From NCBI RefSeq assembly GCF_009193265.1, contig NZ_VZZZ01000001.1:434001-498000 (forward strand): a stretch of DNA of 64,000 nucleotides, written 5' to 3'. A program made the translations under genes and the position numbers. The stretch is from Marinobacter changyiensis. Lineage in GTDB: Bacteria; Pseudomonadota; Gammaproteobacteria; Pseudomonadales; Oleiphilaceae. This document shows positions 30,138-38,631 of this stretch, in pieces; position 1 is the first letter of the stretch; every line of letters begins with the position of its first letter. The notes below the pieces were generated by a model that worked only from the letters and a program-made list of their open reading frames with translations, searched no databases and was not told the DNA's origin.

Positions 30138-31379
30138 TTATACATAGAAATCGAGGTCCTCCTGATGCTTGAGCAAGTCGCGCATAACATGAGGGTCCTC
30201 ACCGAAGAAATATATCAAACCCCAGTGGGTACCAAATGCCGTTCGCTTGGTGACCGTCTCTTCGACCGGCGGCGTCAGTTCATGGGACTCGAAGTAGTCG
30301 TGATCTTCGGTCTCGGCTGGAATTTCCAGCTTGCTGACAACACGACGACGGGGATACACCCCAAAACAACCAGCTACACCCTTGGCATCGACCACTGCTT
30401 TCGGGAAGAAAGCGGTGATTTCTTCTTCGGTGGTCTTCGGATCGAACGCCATGATCATACCCTGATAGGCGTTAAACCCATAGGCACGCTCAAGTAGCTC
30501 AAACACCTTGAAACCCGGTGGACGATAAGCCACCTCACCAAAGTACATTTCACCATCGCTGGTAACAAAGTACTCAGGGTGAATAAAGCCGAATTCAATA
30601 TCAAAGGTCTTGATCAGCTTCTCGATCTGCCGGGTGATAGCTTCCCGGTATTGCTCAAGTTCGGGAGTGGCCGGCACGAACACCGAATAACCGAGAGTGA
30701 CATACTCGGAGATGTTGAGGAACCGGATTTTGCCATTGTGAATCCAGGCTTCAACCGCAAACTCCCAACCATCAAGGTGTGATTCCATCAACACCGGAAA
30801 CTCTTCTTCCGGAATGCTGTCGACTTCATCCGGGGTACGAATCACCCGGTGACCCAGGCAGCCTGCCTTATCAAAGGCCTTCAGGTGAATCGGGTCATTG
30901 GGGTCACCATCCAGCTTGAGCAAGGTCTGGTTGACCCGCTTCAGGAACCGGATGACGTCTCCCTTGTCGTGGGCTTCCTCAAAAATACCCACCCGGATAC
31001 CACCCAGCTGTGCACGGCGCTTCATAAGCGCCTTGTCACGAAGCAACATGGCCTGGCCAAACAGGCGGGGGTTATCCATCAATACCGAGTTGATAGCACC
31101 GGCCCACTCGACCGTTTCCTCGAACAGCGGGATTGCCACATCCACACCCATATCCTGCAGGGTTTGGGCAATCTCCATTGAGCGGTCGTTCAGGCGTTCA
31201 AAGTTCCAGGGCACGTAGGGAATATCGTGCTCCTTGCAGTAGGCCTCAGCCCATTCCGGCGCCACAACCACATAGCGTCGATCAAACCGGTCAGCTGCCT
31301 CAACCGCGTTCAGACTCCAGCCCAACAGTGCGACATAACCTTTGTTCGGATCACGGTTTACAGTCTCTCGCTTCGCCAT
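30138..31379 (-). CDS. ATP-grasp domain enzyme of unknown substrate
   Basis: A carboxylate-amine/thiol ligase fold protein of 413 aa. The N-terminal part (GYVALLGWSLNAVEAADRF) is the preATP-grasp domain. The ATP-grasp core includes FPVLMESHLDGWEFAVEAWI and the metal-binding YFGEVAYRPPGFKVFELL, where Glu-Asn pairs usually sit. Substrates of such enzymes include amino acids, peptides and biotin-type carriers; nothing here decides. The ATG at 31379 has AGAGG 8 nt upstream and is preferred to 31403. It precedes the large unknown gene in an apparent operon. Confidence 0.75.
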   Translation of the reverse strand: MAKRETVNRDPNKGYVALLGWSLNAVEAADRFDRRYVVVAPEWAEAYCKEHDIPYVPWNFERLNDRSMEIAQTLQDMGVDVAIPLFEETVEWAGAINSVLMDNPRLFGQAMLLRDKALMKRRAQLGGIRVGIFEEAHDKGDVIRFLKRVNQTLLKLDGDPNDPIHLKAFDKAGCLGHRVIRTPDEVDSIPEEEFPVLMESHLDGWEFAVEAWIHNGKIRFLNISEYVTLGYSVFVPATPELEQYREAITRQIEKLIKTFDIEFGFIHPEYFVTSDGEMYFGEVAYRPPGFKVFELLERAYGFNAYQGMIMAFDPKTTEEEITAFFPKAVVDAKGVAGCFGVYPRRRVVSKLEIPAETEDHDYFESHELTPPVEETVTKRTAFGTHWGLIYFFGEDPHVMRDLLKHQEDLDFYV

Positions 31380-31466
31380 TCGTTGTACCTCTTGCTGCGA
31401 CATATTTCGTTACAAAGGTACACGTTTTTGCGCTGTATTTGAAATCCGGAACCTGATCAGGGGCCT

Positions 31467-31501
31467 CAGAAAAGCCCTGAAAGCCTTGCGCTATCAGGGC
31501 T
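31467..31501 (-). terminator. Terminator between mqo and the ATP-grasp gene
   Basis: AGCCCTGA (31473-31480) pairs with TCAGGGCT (31494-31501). On the minus strand the stem is followed by TTTTC. It lies 45 nt after the mqo stop. Confidence 0.65.
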
Positions 31502-31545
31502 GGAACGCTGACAATACCGCTTCGCTTAACGACTCATTTGTGTTG

Positions 31546-33039
31546 CTAACCGACCTCTCCAGAGAGCCCCAGCGTGGCCAGAGTCCGGGCCCGCACATCT
31601 TCCAATAATGATTTGTCGTCCACAAGAGACCGCCCGTAGGATGGCACCATGGTTTTCATTCGCTGCTGCCAGACAGGATCCTTCATGCGTTCGGGAAAGC
31701 ATCGCTCGAGCACGTCAATCATGGCGTGAGCGGCGGTGGAAGCGCCTGGAGAAGCCCCCAGCAGAGCGGAAAGTGTGCCATCCTTAGAGGCCACAATTTC
31801 AGTACCGAACTCCAGTTTGCCTCCGCCGTTCGGGCCTTCCTTGATAATCTGCACTCGCTGGCCTGCCATCTGCAGCTTCCAGTCTTTTTCGTCGGCATCC
31901 GGATAGAAGTTCTTCAGAGCTTCGACGCGATCTTCGTGAGACTGAAACACCTCACCGATCAGGTAACGCGTCAGATCCATATTGCTCTTGCCGGCAGACA
32001 TCATTGAACGCAGGTTATTAGTCTTGACCGTGCCGAATAAATCGAACACCGACCCCTGCTTCAGGAATCGGGTGGTGAAGCCCGCGTAAGGGCCGAACAG
32101 CAGCGCGGGCTTGCCATTGATAATCCGTGTATCCAGGTGGGGGACCGACATCGGCGGCGCACCCACCGGTGCCTTACCGTACACTTTGGAGCGGTGTTGC
32201 TTGACAATTTCCGGCTTCTGACACACCAGCCACTGGCCACTGACGGGAAAGCCGCCATAACCAGCAGCCTCGTCAATGCCGGACTTCTGCAGCAATGGTA
32301 AGGCACCGCCGCCAGCCCCGAGGAACACAAAGCCGGCTTCCAGCTTTTTGGTGATCCCGGTTTTTTCATCCCGCACCCTCACTTTCCAGCGGCCGTTGTC
32401 CCGCTGAGCCAAGGAGCGGACCGGATGGCCCAGCAGCAACTCGAAGTTGGGCTGGCTTTGCAGGTATTCCACCATGCTTCGGGTCAGCGAGCCAAAATCA
32501 ACGTCCGAGCCGTGCTCAACCCGGGTCGCGGCAACCGGTTGCATAGGGTCCCGATGATTGACCACCAGCGGCATCCACTCTTTCAATTGCTCCGGAGCAT
32601 CAGAAAACTTCATCTCCCGGAACAGATGATGGCCACTAAGTTTTTCGTGGCGCTTGCGCAGAAACTCGACATTCTCCTCACCCCAGACAAAGCTCTGGTG
32701 AGGAGTCCGGTTGATAAACGAAGAAGGCCTGGGCAGCATGCCCTGCTCCACCATGTACGACCACAACTGCAGCGACACTTCGAACGCGGCATTGATTGTC
32801 AGTGCCCGCTGAATCTCTACCTCTCCGGCGTCTGTTTCGGGGGTATAGTTGAGCTCACAGTAACCGGCGTGACCGGTGCCGGCGTTGTTCCATCCGTCAG
32901 TGCTCTCATGGGCGACGTGATCAAGACGCTCTACCATGATGATGTCCAGGGTCGGATCGAGCTGCCTGAGCATCGTGCCGAGGGTGGCGCTCATGACGCC
33001 ACCGCCGACCAGCACTATATCTGCCTGTCTAGCGGACAT
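31546..33039 (-). CDS. mqo: Malate:quinone oxidoreductase
   Basis: Mqo is a membrane-associated FAD enzyme that oxidises malate to oxaloacetate and reduces quinone in the TCA cycle. The N-terminal dinucleotide loop is DIVLVGGGVMSATLG. Family motifs include STDGWNNAGTGHAGYCELNY, FLGAGGGALPLLQKSGI and LLGASPGASTAAHAMIDVLE. Length is 497 aa. It is monocistronic, with a terminator downstream. Confidence 0.96.
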   Translation of the reverse strand: MSARQADIVLVGGGVMSATLGTMLRQLDPTLDIIMVERLDHVAHESTDGWNNAGTGHAGYCELNYTPETDAGEVEIQRALTINAAFEVSLQLWSYMVEQGMLPRPSSFINRTPHQSFVWGEENVEFLRKRHEKLSGHHLFREMKFSDAPEQLKEWMPLVVNHRDPMQPVAATRVEHGSDVDFGSLTRSMVEYLQSQPNFELLLGHPVRSLAQRDNGRWKVRVRDEKTGITKKLEAGFVFLGAGGGALPLLQKSGIDEAAGYGGFPVSGQWLVCQKPEIVKQHRSKVYGKAPVGAPPMSVPHLDTRIINGKPALLFGPYAGFTTRFLKQGSVFDLFGTVKTNNLRSMMSAGKSNMDLTRYLIGEVFQSHEDRVEALKNFYPDADEKDWKLQMAGQRVQIIKEGPNGGGKLEFGTEIVASKDGTLSALLGASPGASTAAHAMIDVLERCFPERMKDPVWQQRMKTMVPSYGRSLVDDKSLLEDVRARTLATLGLSGEVG

Positions 33040-33184
33040 TAGTTTCTCACTTTAGCAAGTTGGAAATCGCGCCGATTATCCCGCGTTTTTTCCGGTTAAT
33101 AAATTGCGTTTGACACTTGATTGAAACGAGCACGGCTAAATACCGGTTTATACGAGCAAATCTGAGCTGGGCCGCTAAAAAACC

Positions 33185-33500
33185 GTGTTCCTGATCTCGC
33201 GATTCATGAGCGACGACAGTGATCTTGACCCCATTCTGGAATACGTCCGTGCCATTGAGTTTGAAACCCTGGTGTTCTTCCTCGGTATTCTTTTACTGGT
33301 CCGTATGCTGAGAGAAATTCGGGCCCTGAATTCACTGGTGGTAGGTTATGACCTGATACCGCCGGGATCGTGGCGATGAGTAAATACCGGGCCTTACTTT
33401 TGCAAACTACCTGAGGTATTTTATCCTCCTTTTTATCGCTTACACCGTGGGTTATGCGGGGATTTTCCTGCTTGGCCAGGTAATCAACCGAGGTTTTACG
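33185..33500 (+). pseudogene. Remnant of a NhaD-type Na+/H+ antiporter (internal deletion)
   Basis: Two pieces of one family remain. 33206-33358 encodes SDLDPILEYVRAIEFETLVF and LGILLLVRMLREIRALNSLV then YDLIPP, the NhaD helix around the membrane middle. The frame then stops at 33379. From 33384 another frame encodes IPGLTFANYLRYFILLFIAY and TVGYAGIFLLGQ, which fits the NhaD C-terminal helix. The several hundred residues between them are missing. The C-terminal piece runs in frame and without a stop into the intact Ca/Na antiporter gene. Confidence 0.6.
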
Positions 33501-34472
33501 ATGACAATGGCTTTTCTGGCAATCCTTGGTGGACTGGTCCTGCTGGTCTGGAGTGCCGACCGATTCGTGGAGGGTGCAGCCGCCACCGCCAAGCATGCCG
33601 GGATGCCGCCACTGTTAATAGGTATGGTGGTGATCGGTTTCGGCACTTCGGCCCCGGAAATGGTGGTGTCTGCCATGGCGGCCGCGGATGGCAATCCTGG
33701 CCTTGCTCTGGGTAACGCTTACGGCTCCAACATAACCAATATCGCGCTGATCATTGGCCTGGTTGCATTGATCAGTCCGATCAATGTGCACTCTCAGGTT
33801 CTGCGTAAAGAACTGCCGCTGCTGTTCGCCATCTCACTATTGGCGGGCTGGCAGTTACTCGATGGCGAGCTCTCCCGCATGGATGCCTGGGGTTTGCTGG
33901 GTGCGTTTGCGGTGGTTATGGGCTGGTCGATTGTCCAGGGCATGCGCAAAGGCCCTGATGCCCTGGCCGGAGACGTTGATAACGAGTTGATCGCCCACCC
34001 CATGGCGCTGAACAAGGCGCTGATGTGGTTGGTTATCGGGCTGGTGTTATTGGTGGTCAGTTCCCGCTTTCTGGTTTGGGGTGCGGTAACCGTGGCCCAA
34101 AGCCTCGGGGTAAGCGACCTGGTCATCGGCCTGACGATCGTAGCCGTAGGTACCTCCCTGCCCGAGCTTGCATCATCACTGGTGGCGATAAAGAAAGGCG
34201 AACACGACCTGGCCCTGGGGAACATCCTGGGCTCGGGCATATTCAACACCCTGGCGGTGGTGGGTATCGCGGCGGCGATTCACCCTCTGGCGGTCGAATC
34301 TGCGGTTTTGTATCGGGACTGGGCACTGATGACCGCATTAACGGTTGCCCTGTTCTTCATGGGCTTCGGTTTCTCCGGTCGGCAAGGCCGCATCAATCGC
34401 CTGGAAGGCTCCGCCCTGATGGTGGTTTACGCCCTGTATACCGGCTATCTGGTATCAACCGTCATTCGTTGA
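33501..34472 (+). CDS. Calcium/sodium antiporter (CaCA family, YrbG-like)
   Basis: An inner-membrane cation exchanger with 10 or so helices and the two inverted alpha repeats: GFGTSAPEMVVSAMAAADGN with GNAYGSNITNIALI, and AVGTSLPELASSLVAIKKGE with GNILGSGIFNTLAVVG. These hold the ion-binding acidic residues. Start chosen at the ATG at 33501, which has GAGG 8 nt upstream (about 323 aa, family length). The open frame extends to a GTG at 33447 and beyond only because the NhaD remnant is fused in frame. Confidence 0.92.
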   Translation: MTMAFLAILGGLVLLVWSADRFVEGAAATAKHAGMPPLLIGMVVIGFGTSAPEMVVSAMAAADGNPGLALGNAYGSNITNIALIIGLVALISPINVHSQVLRKELPLLFAISLLAGWQLLDGELSRMDAWGLLGAFAVVMGWSIVQGMRKGPDALAGDVDNELIAHPMALNKALMWLVIGLVLLVVSSRFLVWGAVTVAQSLGVSDLVIGLTIVAVGTSLPELASSLVAIKKGEHDLALGNILGSGIFNTLAVVGIAAAIHPLAVESAVLYRDWALMTALTVALFFMGFGFSGRQGRINRLEGSALMVVYALYTGYLVSTVIR

Positions 34473-34615
34473 GGGGGATTATCTTTTAAAAATGGCCCTC
34501 CTTGGCCTTGTCGGGCATCCAGCCCTCAATGAAACCGTCGGGGATGACGGGCACAACTACAATGCAGACCCTTGCAGTGTGCCGACTGAACATGACGTTC
34601 TGGTGACAGTTCCGA

Positions 34616-35044
34616 TCAGATTTGTGCCGGGCGAAAGTCCAGTGCTACGGAGTTGAGGCAGTAACGCTGGCCGGTCGGTGGCGGACCATCAGGGAAGACA
34701 TGCCCGAGATGGCTATCACACCGGGGACAACGCACTTCAATGCGGGTCATACCGAGACTGGTGTCCTCGATAGCGCGTATGTGGCCAGAGTCGAACGGCT
34801 GGAAAAAACTGGGCCAGCCGGTTCCGGAGTCGAACTTGGCGTCCGAGCGAAACAATGGCAAATCACAAAGACGACAGTAATAAACACCGTCTTGCTTGTT
34901 GTCGAGCAAGGTTCCACAGAACGGCCGCTCAGTGCCATGATCCAGCAGCACCGTGCGCTCCTCCGGTGTCAGCTTCGCAGCCAGGCGCTCGATCTCGGCA
35001 GGGCTCAGGGGTTGCAGGTCATAACCGGATGCAGATGTGCTCAT
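34616..35044 (-). CDS. msrB: Peptide methionine (R)-S-oxide reductase MsrB
   Basis: MsrB repairs methionine-R-sulfoxide in proteins. Visible: zinc-binding CxxC pairs ([11 protein letters not shown] and [14 protein letters not shown]), [13 protein letters not shown], and the catalytic Cys in [13 protein letters not shown] near the C-terminus. Length is 142 aa. It lies 15 nt downstream of msrA's stop and is probably co-transcribed. Confidence 0.96.
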   Translation of the reverse strand: MSTSASGYDLQPLSPAEIERLAAKLTPEERTVLLDHGTERPFCGTLLDNKQDGVYYCRLCDLPLFRSDAKFDSGTGWPSFFQPFDSGHIRAIEDTSLGMTRIEVRCPRCDSHLGHVFPDGPPPTGQRYCLNSVALDFRPAQI

Positions 35045-35059
35045 AATGGCCTCCTCAGG

Positions 35060-35713
35060 CTATGAATGATCAGAGTATTCCGGCTTGAGCCGGTCGGGAA
35101 ATCCTTCGATGAGTTTATTCAGTTTGGGGGCCGCAACGGCCATCACATAAGGCTGATAAGGATTTCGGGCGGCAAAATTCTGATGGTAATCCTCGGCCGG
35201 ATAAAACGCTTCCAGTGGTTCCAGGGTCGTTGCTATGGGCGCCGGGTATACACCCGCGCTATCAAGCTGCCGGATATAAGCCTCAGCGACCCGCTTTTGC
35301 TCTTCGTTTTCATAGAAAATGACGGAGCGGTACTGGGTGCCGCGGTCATTGCCCTGACGATTGAGTTGGGTCGGATCATGGGCCACGGAAAAGAACACCT
35401 TCAGCAACTCGCCAAAACTCACAGCGGACGGATCGTATTGCACCGCGATCACTTCCGCGTGGCCGGTCTGGCCCGAACACACGCTGTCATAATTTGCGCT
35501 GTCGGCAGCACCACCGGCATAGCCGGAGACCACGCTGTTTACGCCACTGATCGCCAGATACACAGCCTCCACACACCAGAAACAACCACCACCCATTACC
35601 AGGCGCTGCTCATCCCCTGAGGCAGGGGCGGGTAAGTCGAATTCCGGACCGGGAAACCGGCTTTTCGGGACGGTCAGGCCCGGAAGGTCGCAGGATGTGC
35701 TCGAAATGCTCAT
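35060..35713 (-). CDS. msrA: Peptide methionine (S)-S-oxide reductase MsrA
   Basis: MsrA reduces methionine-S-sulfoxide. The catalytic motif is GGGCFWCVEAVY. Also visible are SGYAGGAADSANYDSVCSGQ, TGHAEVIAVQYDP and the downstream FYPAEDYHQNF. The start at 35713 (MSISSTSC) follows GAGGGGA; a longer in-frame start at 35785 lacks support. About 217 aa. It forms a two-gene unit with msrB. Confidence 0.95.
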   Translation of the reverse strand: MSISSTSCDLPGLTVPKSRFPGPEFDLPAPASGDEQRLVMGGGCFWCVEAVYLAISGVNSVVSGYAGGAADSANYDSVCSGQTGHAEVIAVQYDPSAVSFGELLKVFFSVAHDPTQLNRQGNDRGTQYRSVIFYENEEQKRVAEAYIRQLDSAGVYPAPIATTLEPLEAFYPAEDYHQNFAARNPYQPYVMAVAAPKLNKLIEGFPDRLKPEYSDHS

Positions 35714-35797
35714 AGGTCCCCTCATCGTCTTGATAAACTTGAGTCCCCATTCTGGGAGCTCGATAACACATTTGCCAGCCCTCATTTGGCGGCAGAC

Positions 35798-36976
35798 TTA
35801 CAACCACCCTGCTCCTGCCAGAGCGCAAGTCGGTGCCATCAGCCAGACCGGAATGCGCCAGAGGGCCAGCGCAGCCCATATCAGCAATACAAATGCCAAC
35901 GCCTCCGGGGATTTTACTGCGGCCGTCCAGACCGGGTCATAGAGCGTAGCCAGCAACAAACCCACAACCCCTGCACTGACACCCGCCAGAAAATAACGGG
36001 CACCCGGATGTCGGCGCACGTATGTCCAGAGCGGCAGCCCGGCGAAAACCAGCAGGGTGCCCGGCAGAAAGATCGCCACCACCGCGATCAGCCCACCGAC
36101 AAAACCGGACGCTGCTGTACCAAGAAACGCCGAAAAGCTGAACAAGGGGCCAGGCATTGCCTGCACGATGCCGTAGCCCGCCAGAAAGGTATCTGCCGGC
36201 ATTGCGCCGGAAGCAACAAACGAGGATTCCAGCCAGGGTAGAACCACGTGGCCACCACCAAACACCAGGGCACCAGACCGATAGAGTTCGGCACCAATCC
36301 AGGGCAGACTGCCGGTAGTGAACGGCAGCAAAGACGCCAGCAGCAAGATTACAAACGCTGCCGCAAAAGCCAGTGGTCTGCGGCCCTGGACGGGCATCAG
36401 CAGAGCCTCGTTGCCGGGGTCACCGGCTGTCTTTAAACCCATGCCTGCTGCTCCTGCGGCAATAAGGGCAAGCACCTGAACCCACACTGAACCGACGAGC
36501 AGAATGACGGCTGCGACAGCCAGAGCGACGGTCAGGCGGGCAGCATCGGGACACAGTGTTTTACCCATCTGCCACACTGCCTGCGCAACAACTGCCACCA
36601 CAAACAGCTTGAGCCCTTCTACCCAGCCACCCTGGCCGGCTTCCGGCCAGACCGCAAGGCCGGCAGCAAATAACCCCATCAATAACGCCGAAGGCAAAGT
36701 GAATGCCAGCCATGCCAGCCCCGCGCCCCGGTAGCCCCGTTGCAGAAAACCCAAAGCCAACCCCACCTGGCTGGAGGCAGGGCCCGGCAGCAACTGACAC
36801 AAAGCCACCACCTCTCCAAAGGCTGCGTCCGACAGCCATCGTCTACGGTGGACAAATTCATCGTGGAAGAATCCCAGGTGCGCCGCCGGCCCGCCAAACG
36901 ATGTCAAACCCAGGCGGAGAAAAATCCAGAACACTGTCGGCAATGTCGGGCTGTCATCGGGTCGCGGGCGGGTCAT
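35798..36976 (-). CDS. chrA: Chromate efflux transporter (CHR family)
   Basis: A 392-aa bidomain CHR protein of the inner membrane that exports chromate or a related oxyanion. Each half carries the CHR signature: FLRLGLTSFGGPAAHLGFF and LCQLLPGPASSQVGLALG in the first; SGALVFGGGHVVLPWLE and GIVQAMPGPLFSFSAFLG in the second. Ten or more hydrophobic segments are present. No chrB regulator is adjacent. Whether chromate is the true substrate is not shown by sequence. Confidence 0.9.
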   Translation of the reverse strand: MTRPRPDDSPTLPTVFWIFLRLGLTSFGGPAAHLGFFHDEFVHRRRWLSDAAFGEVVALCQLLPGPASSQVGLALGFLQRGYRGAGLAWLAFTLPSALLMGLFAAGLAVWPEAGQGGWVEGLKLFVVAVVAQAVWQMGKTLCPDAARLTVALAVAAVILLVGSVWVQVLALIAAGAAGMGLKTAGDPGNEALLMPVQGRRPLAFAAAFVILLLASLLPFTTGSLPWIGAELYRSGALVFGGGHVVLPWLESSFVASGAMPADTFLAGYGIVQAMPGPLFSFSAFLGTAASGFVGGLIAVVAIFLPGTLLVFAGLPLWTYVRRHPGARYFLAGVSAGVVGLLLATLYDPVWTAAVKSPEALAFVLLIWAALALWRIPVWLMAPTCALAGAGWL

Positions 36977-37106
36977 AACCTTTCCTGAACGTTACAGTTT
37001 GCGTTGTATTCGTTGCGAGAGTTGCGAGTTTCCCAGAGCGAACCATACTGGAGGAAGCTTCACTCCCCCTGTCGATAACAACGGTTACTCACACTATCAG
37101 ATCACT

Positions 37107-38081
37107 ATGACGGCACAGGCTCATTCCTACAGAACGACGGACGAATTACTGGAATACCGTTTAAGTCTCCGGCTGGGCCCGGTACACGCCCGCCAGCGGC
37201 TGCGCATAGAGCAGGAATCGGAAGCGCTGGTGTTTGGCCAGGACCATCATTCCTTTCATCTCGAAAACTGGAGCGCAGCCCACCGCTGGATCCGGGGATG
37301 TCTCTGGGTTTCTGGCATGTTGAAACGTGGCCAGAACAACAGCCGCAAGCTCCGAACCGCTTACAACACCTTCAGCCTGCCCAATTTACCAGTGGCATTT
37401 GACGGACTTCGTATTCTGCATCTGACTGACCTGCACGTCGATATGGATGCCGCCAATCTGCAAGCCGTCACAGATCATATCGCTCCGCTGGAGTATGACC
37501 TGTGTGTGTTAACCGGAGATTACCGAAAGCAGACCTGGGGAGCCATCGACGATGCCCTGGCGGGCATGAAAAAACTCCGGTCAGCAATCAAGGGAAGAGC
37601 CATCGCGGTATTGGGCAATCACGACAGCATCCGCATGCTGCCCGGGCTGGAAGATATGGGCTATCAGGTATTGCTGAATGAGCACGCCTGGCTCGAACGA
37701 AAGGGCGAAACCCTCTACATTGCGGGTGTTGACGATGCCCACTTCTACAAAGCTCACAACCTGCACAAGGCTGGCGACCAGATCCCCAATGGCTCAACCA
37801 CCATTCTGCTCAGCCACACCCCGGAGATCTGGCGGGAGGCAGGTTACGCCGGTTATGACGTTTTCCTCTGTGGCCACACCCACGGTGGCCAGATCTGCCT
37901 GCCAGGCGGCATTCCCGTCACGCTGGATTCGGATTGCCCCCGGTCCCTCGGTCGGGGAGCCTGGCAGCGCAATGGTATGCAGGGTTACACGTCACCGGGC
38001 TCCGGCACCTCGGTGGTCAATGTGCGGTTGAACTGCCCGCCGGAAGTAACGCTCCACACGCTCACCCGGGGCCCTACCTGA
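37107..38081 (+). CDS. Metallophosphoesterase
   Basis: A calcineurin-like phosphoesterase. Metal-binding blocks in order: LRILHLTDLHVDM, LCVLTGDY, AVLGNHD, TTILLSHTPE and FLCGHTHGGQICLPGG. This is the YaeI/YkuE-type layout, although no twin-arginine signal is visible. The start is uncertain: the ATG at 37107 (MTAQAHSYRTTDE) gives 324 aa but has a poor ribosome site, and an upstream frame to 36999 is open. Substrate unknown (UDP-sugar lipids and nucleotides are possibilities in related proteins). Confidence 0.82.
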   Translation: MTAQAHSYRTTDELLEYRLSLRLGPVHARQRLRIEQESEALVFGQDHHSFHLENWSAAHRWIRGCLWVSGMLKRGQNNSRKLRTAYNTFSLPNLPVAFDGLRILHLTDLHVDMDAANLQAVTDHIAPLEYDLCVLTGDYRKQTWGAIDDALAGMKKLRSAIKGRAIAVLGNHDSIRMLPGLEDMGYQVLLNEHAWLERKGETLYIAGVDDAHFYKAHNLHKAGDQIPNGSTTILLSHTPEIWREAGYAGYDVFLCGHTHGGQICLPGGIPVTLDSDCPRSLGRGAWQRNGMQGYTSPGSGTSVVNVRLNCPPEVTLHTLTRGPT

Positions 38082-38117
38082 TACCCGGGCAGCCGACCGG
38101 TACCAGACACGCCTGGA

Positions 38118-38597
38118 TCAGTGGGGTTGCTTACGAATACCGAGGCGATGCATCAAAGGTGACAACACCATATTGGCGATCACGAACAGAATCGTCACCG
38201 CCAGGGTAACGGCCCAGCCAAGGTCCAGCCACAGGGCCGCAAAACCCATCGGAAGTATGGCTTCCGGAATCTGGTCAAGCCCGGGGACACGAGCACTGGG
38301 GAGCAAACCGAACCGGCGTTTGAGAAAACTGCTGATCAAGTCACCGGTCAGCGCCAGTAAACCGAAGACAGCTCCAAAGACCAACCCTGCGCCCGCCAGG
38401 CTACTGACCAGTGCACTGGCAAGCACGCCGGCAACGACACCCCGCCAGGTCTTGTTGGCACCGAAAATACGCCGCCGGTCAAACCAGTTATGGCCGCCAT
38501 CAACCGGGTAATTCCAGCGCTGATGCAGCAATTTTCTCGCGATTACCGGGGCACCGTTGGCCACGATCAATAGCGCCAACAGTAGCAGCGCAAGCAT
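38118..38597 (-). CDS. CDP-archaeol synthase (CarS)-like integral membrane protein
   Basis: About 159 aa with four to five membrane helices. It matches the CarS/DUF46 pattern: NYPVDGGHNWFDRRRIFGANKTWRG (the diphosphate/CTP region) and LTGDLISSFLKRRFGLLPS with VPGLDQIPEAILP. In archaea CarS transfers CMP from CTP to unsaturated archaeol. Bacterial members are common in gammaproteobacteria, and their substrate is presumably another lipid. The ATG at 38597 has GGGGGG upstream; an open extension to 38645 would overlap fumC. It starts 34 nt after fumC. Confidence 0.8.
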   Translation of the reverse strand: MLALLLLALLIVANGAPVIARKLLHQRWNYPVDGGHNWFDRRRIFGANKTWRGVVAGVLASALVSSLAGAGLVFGAVFGLLALTGDLISSFLKRRFGLLPSARVPGLDQIPEAILPMGFAALWLDLGWAVTLAVTILFVIANMVLSPLMHRLGIRKQPH

Positions 38598-38631
38598 GTT
38601 CCCCCCGGTCAGCCCAAGGTCGGGCCCGGGC

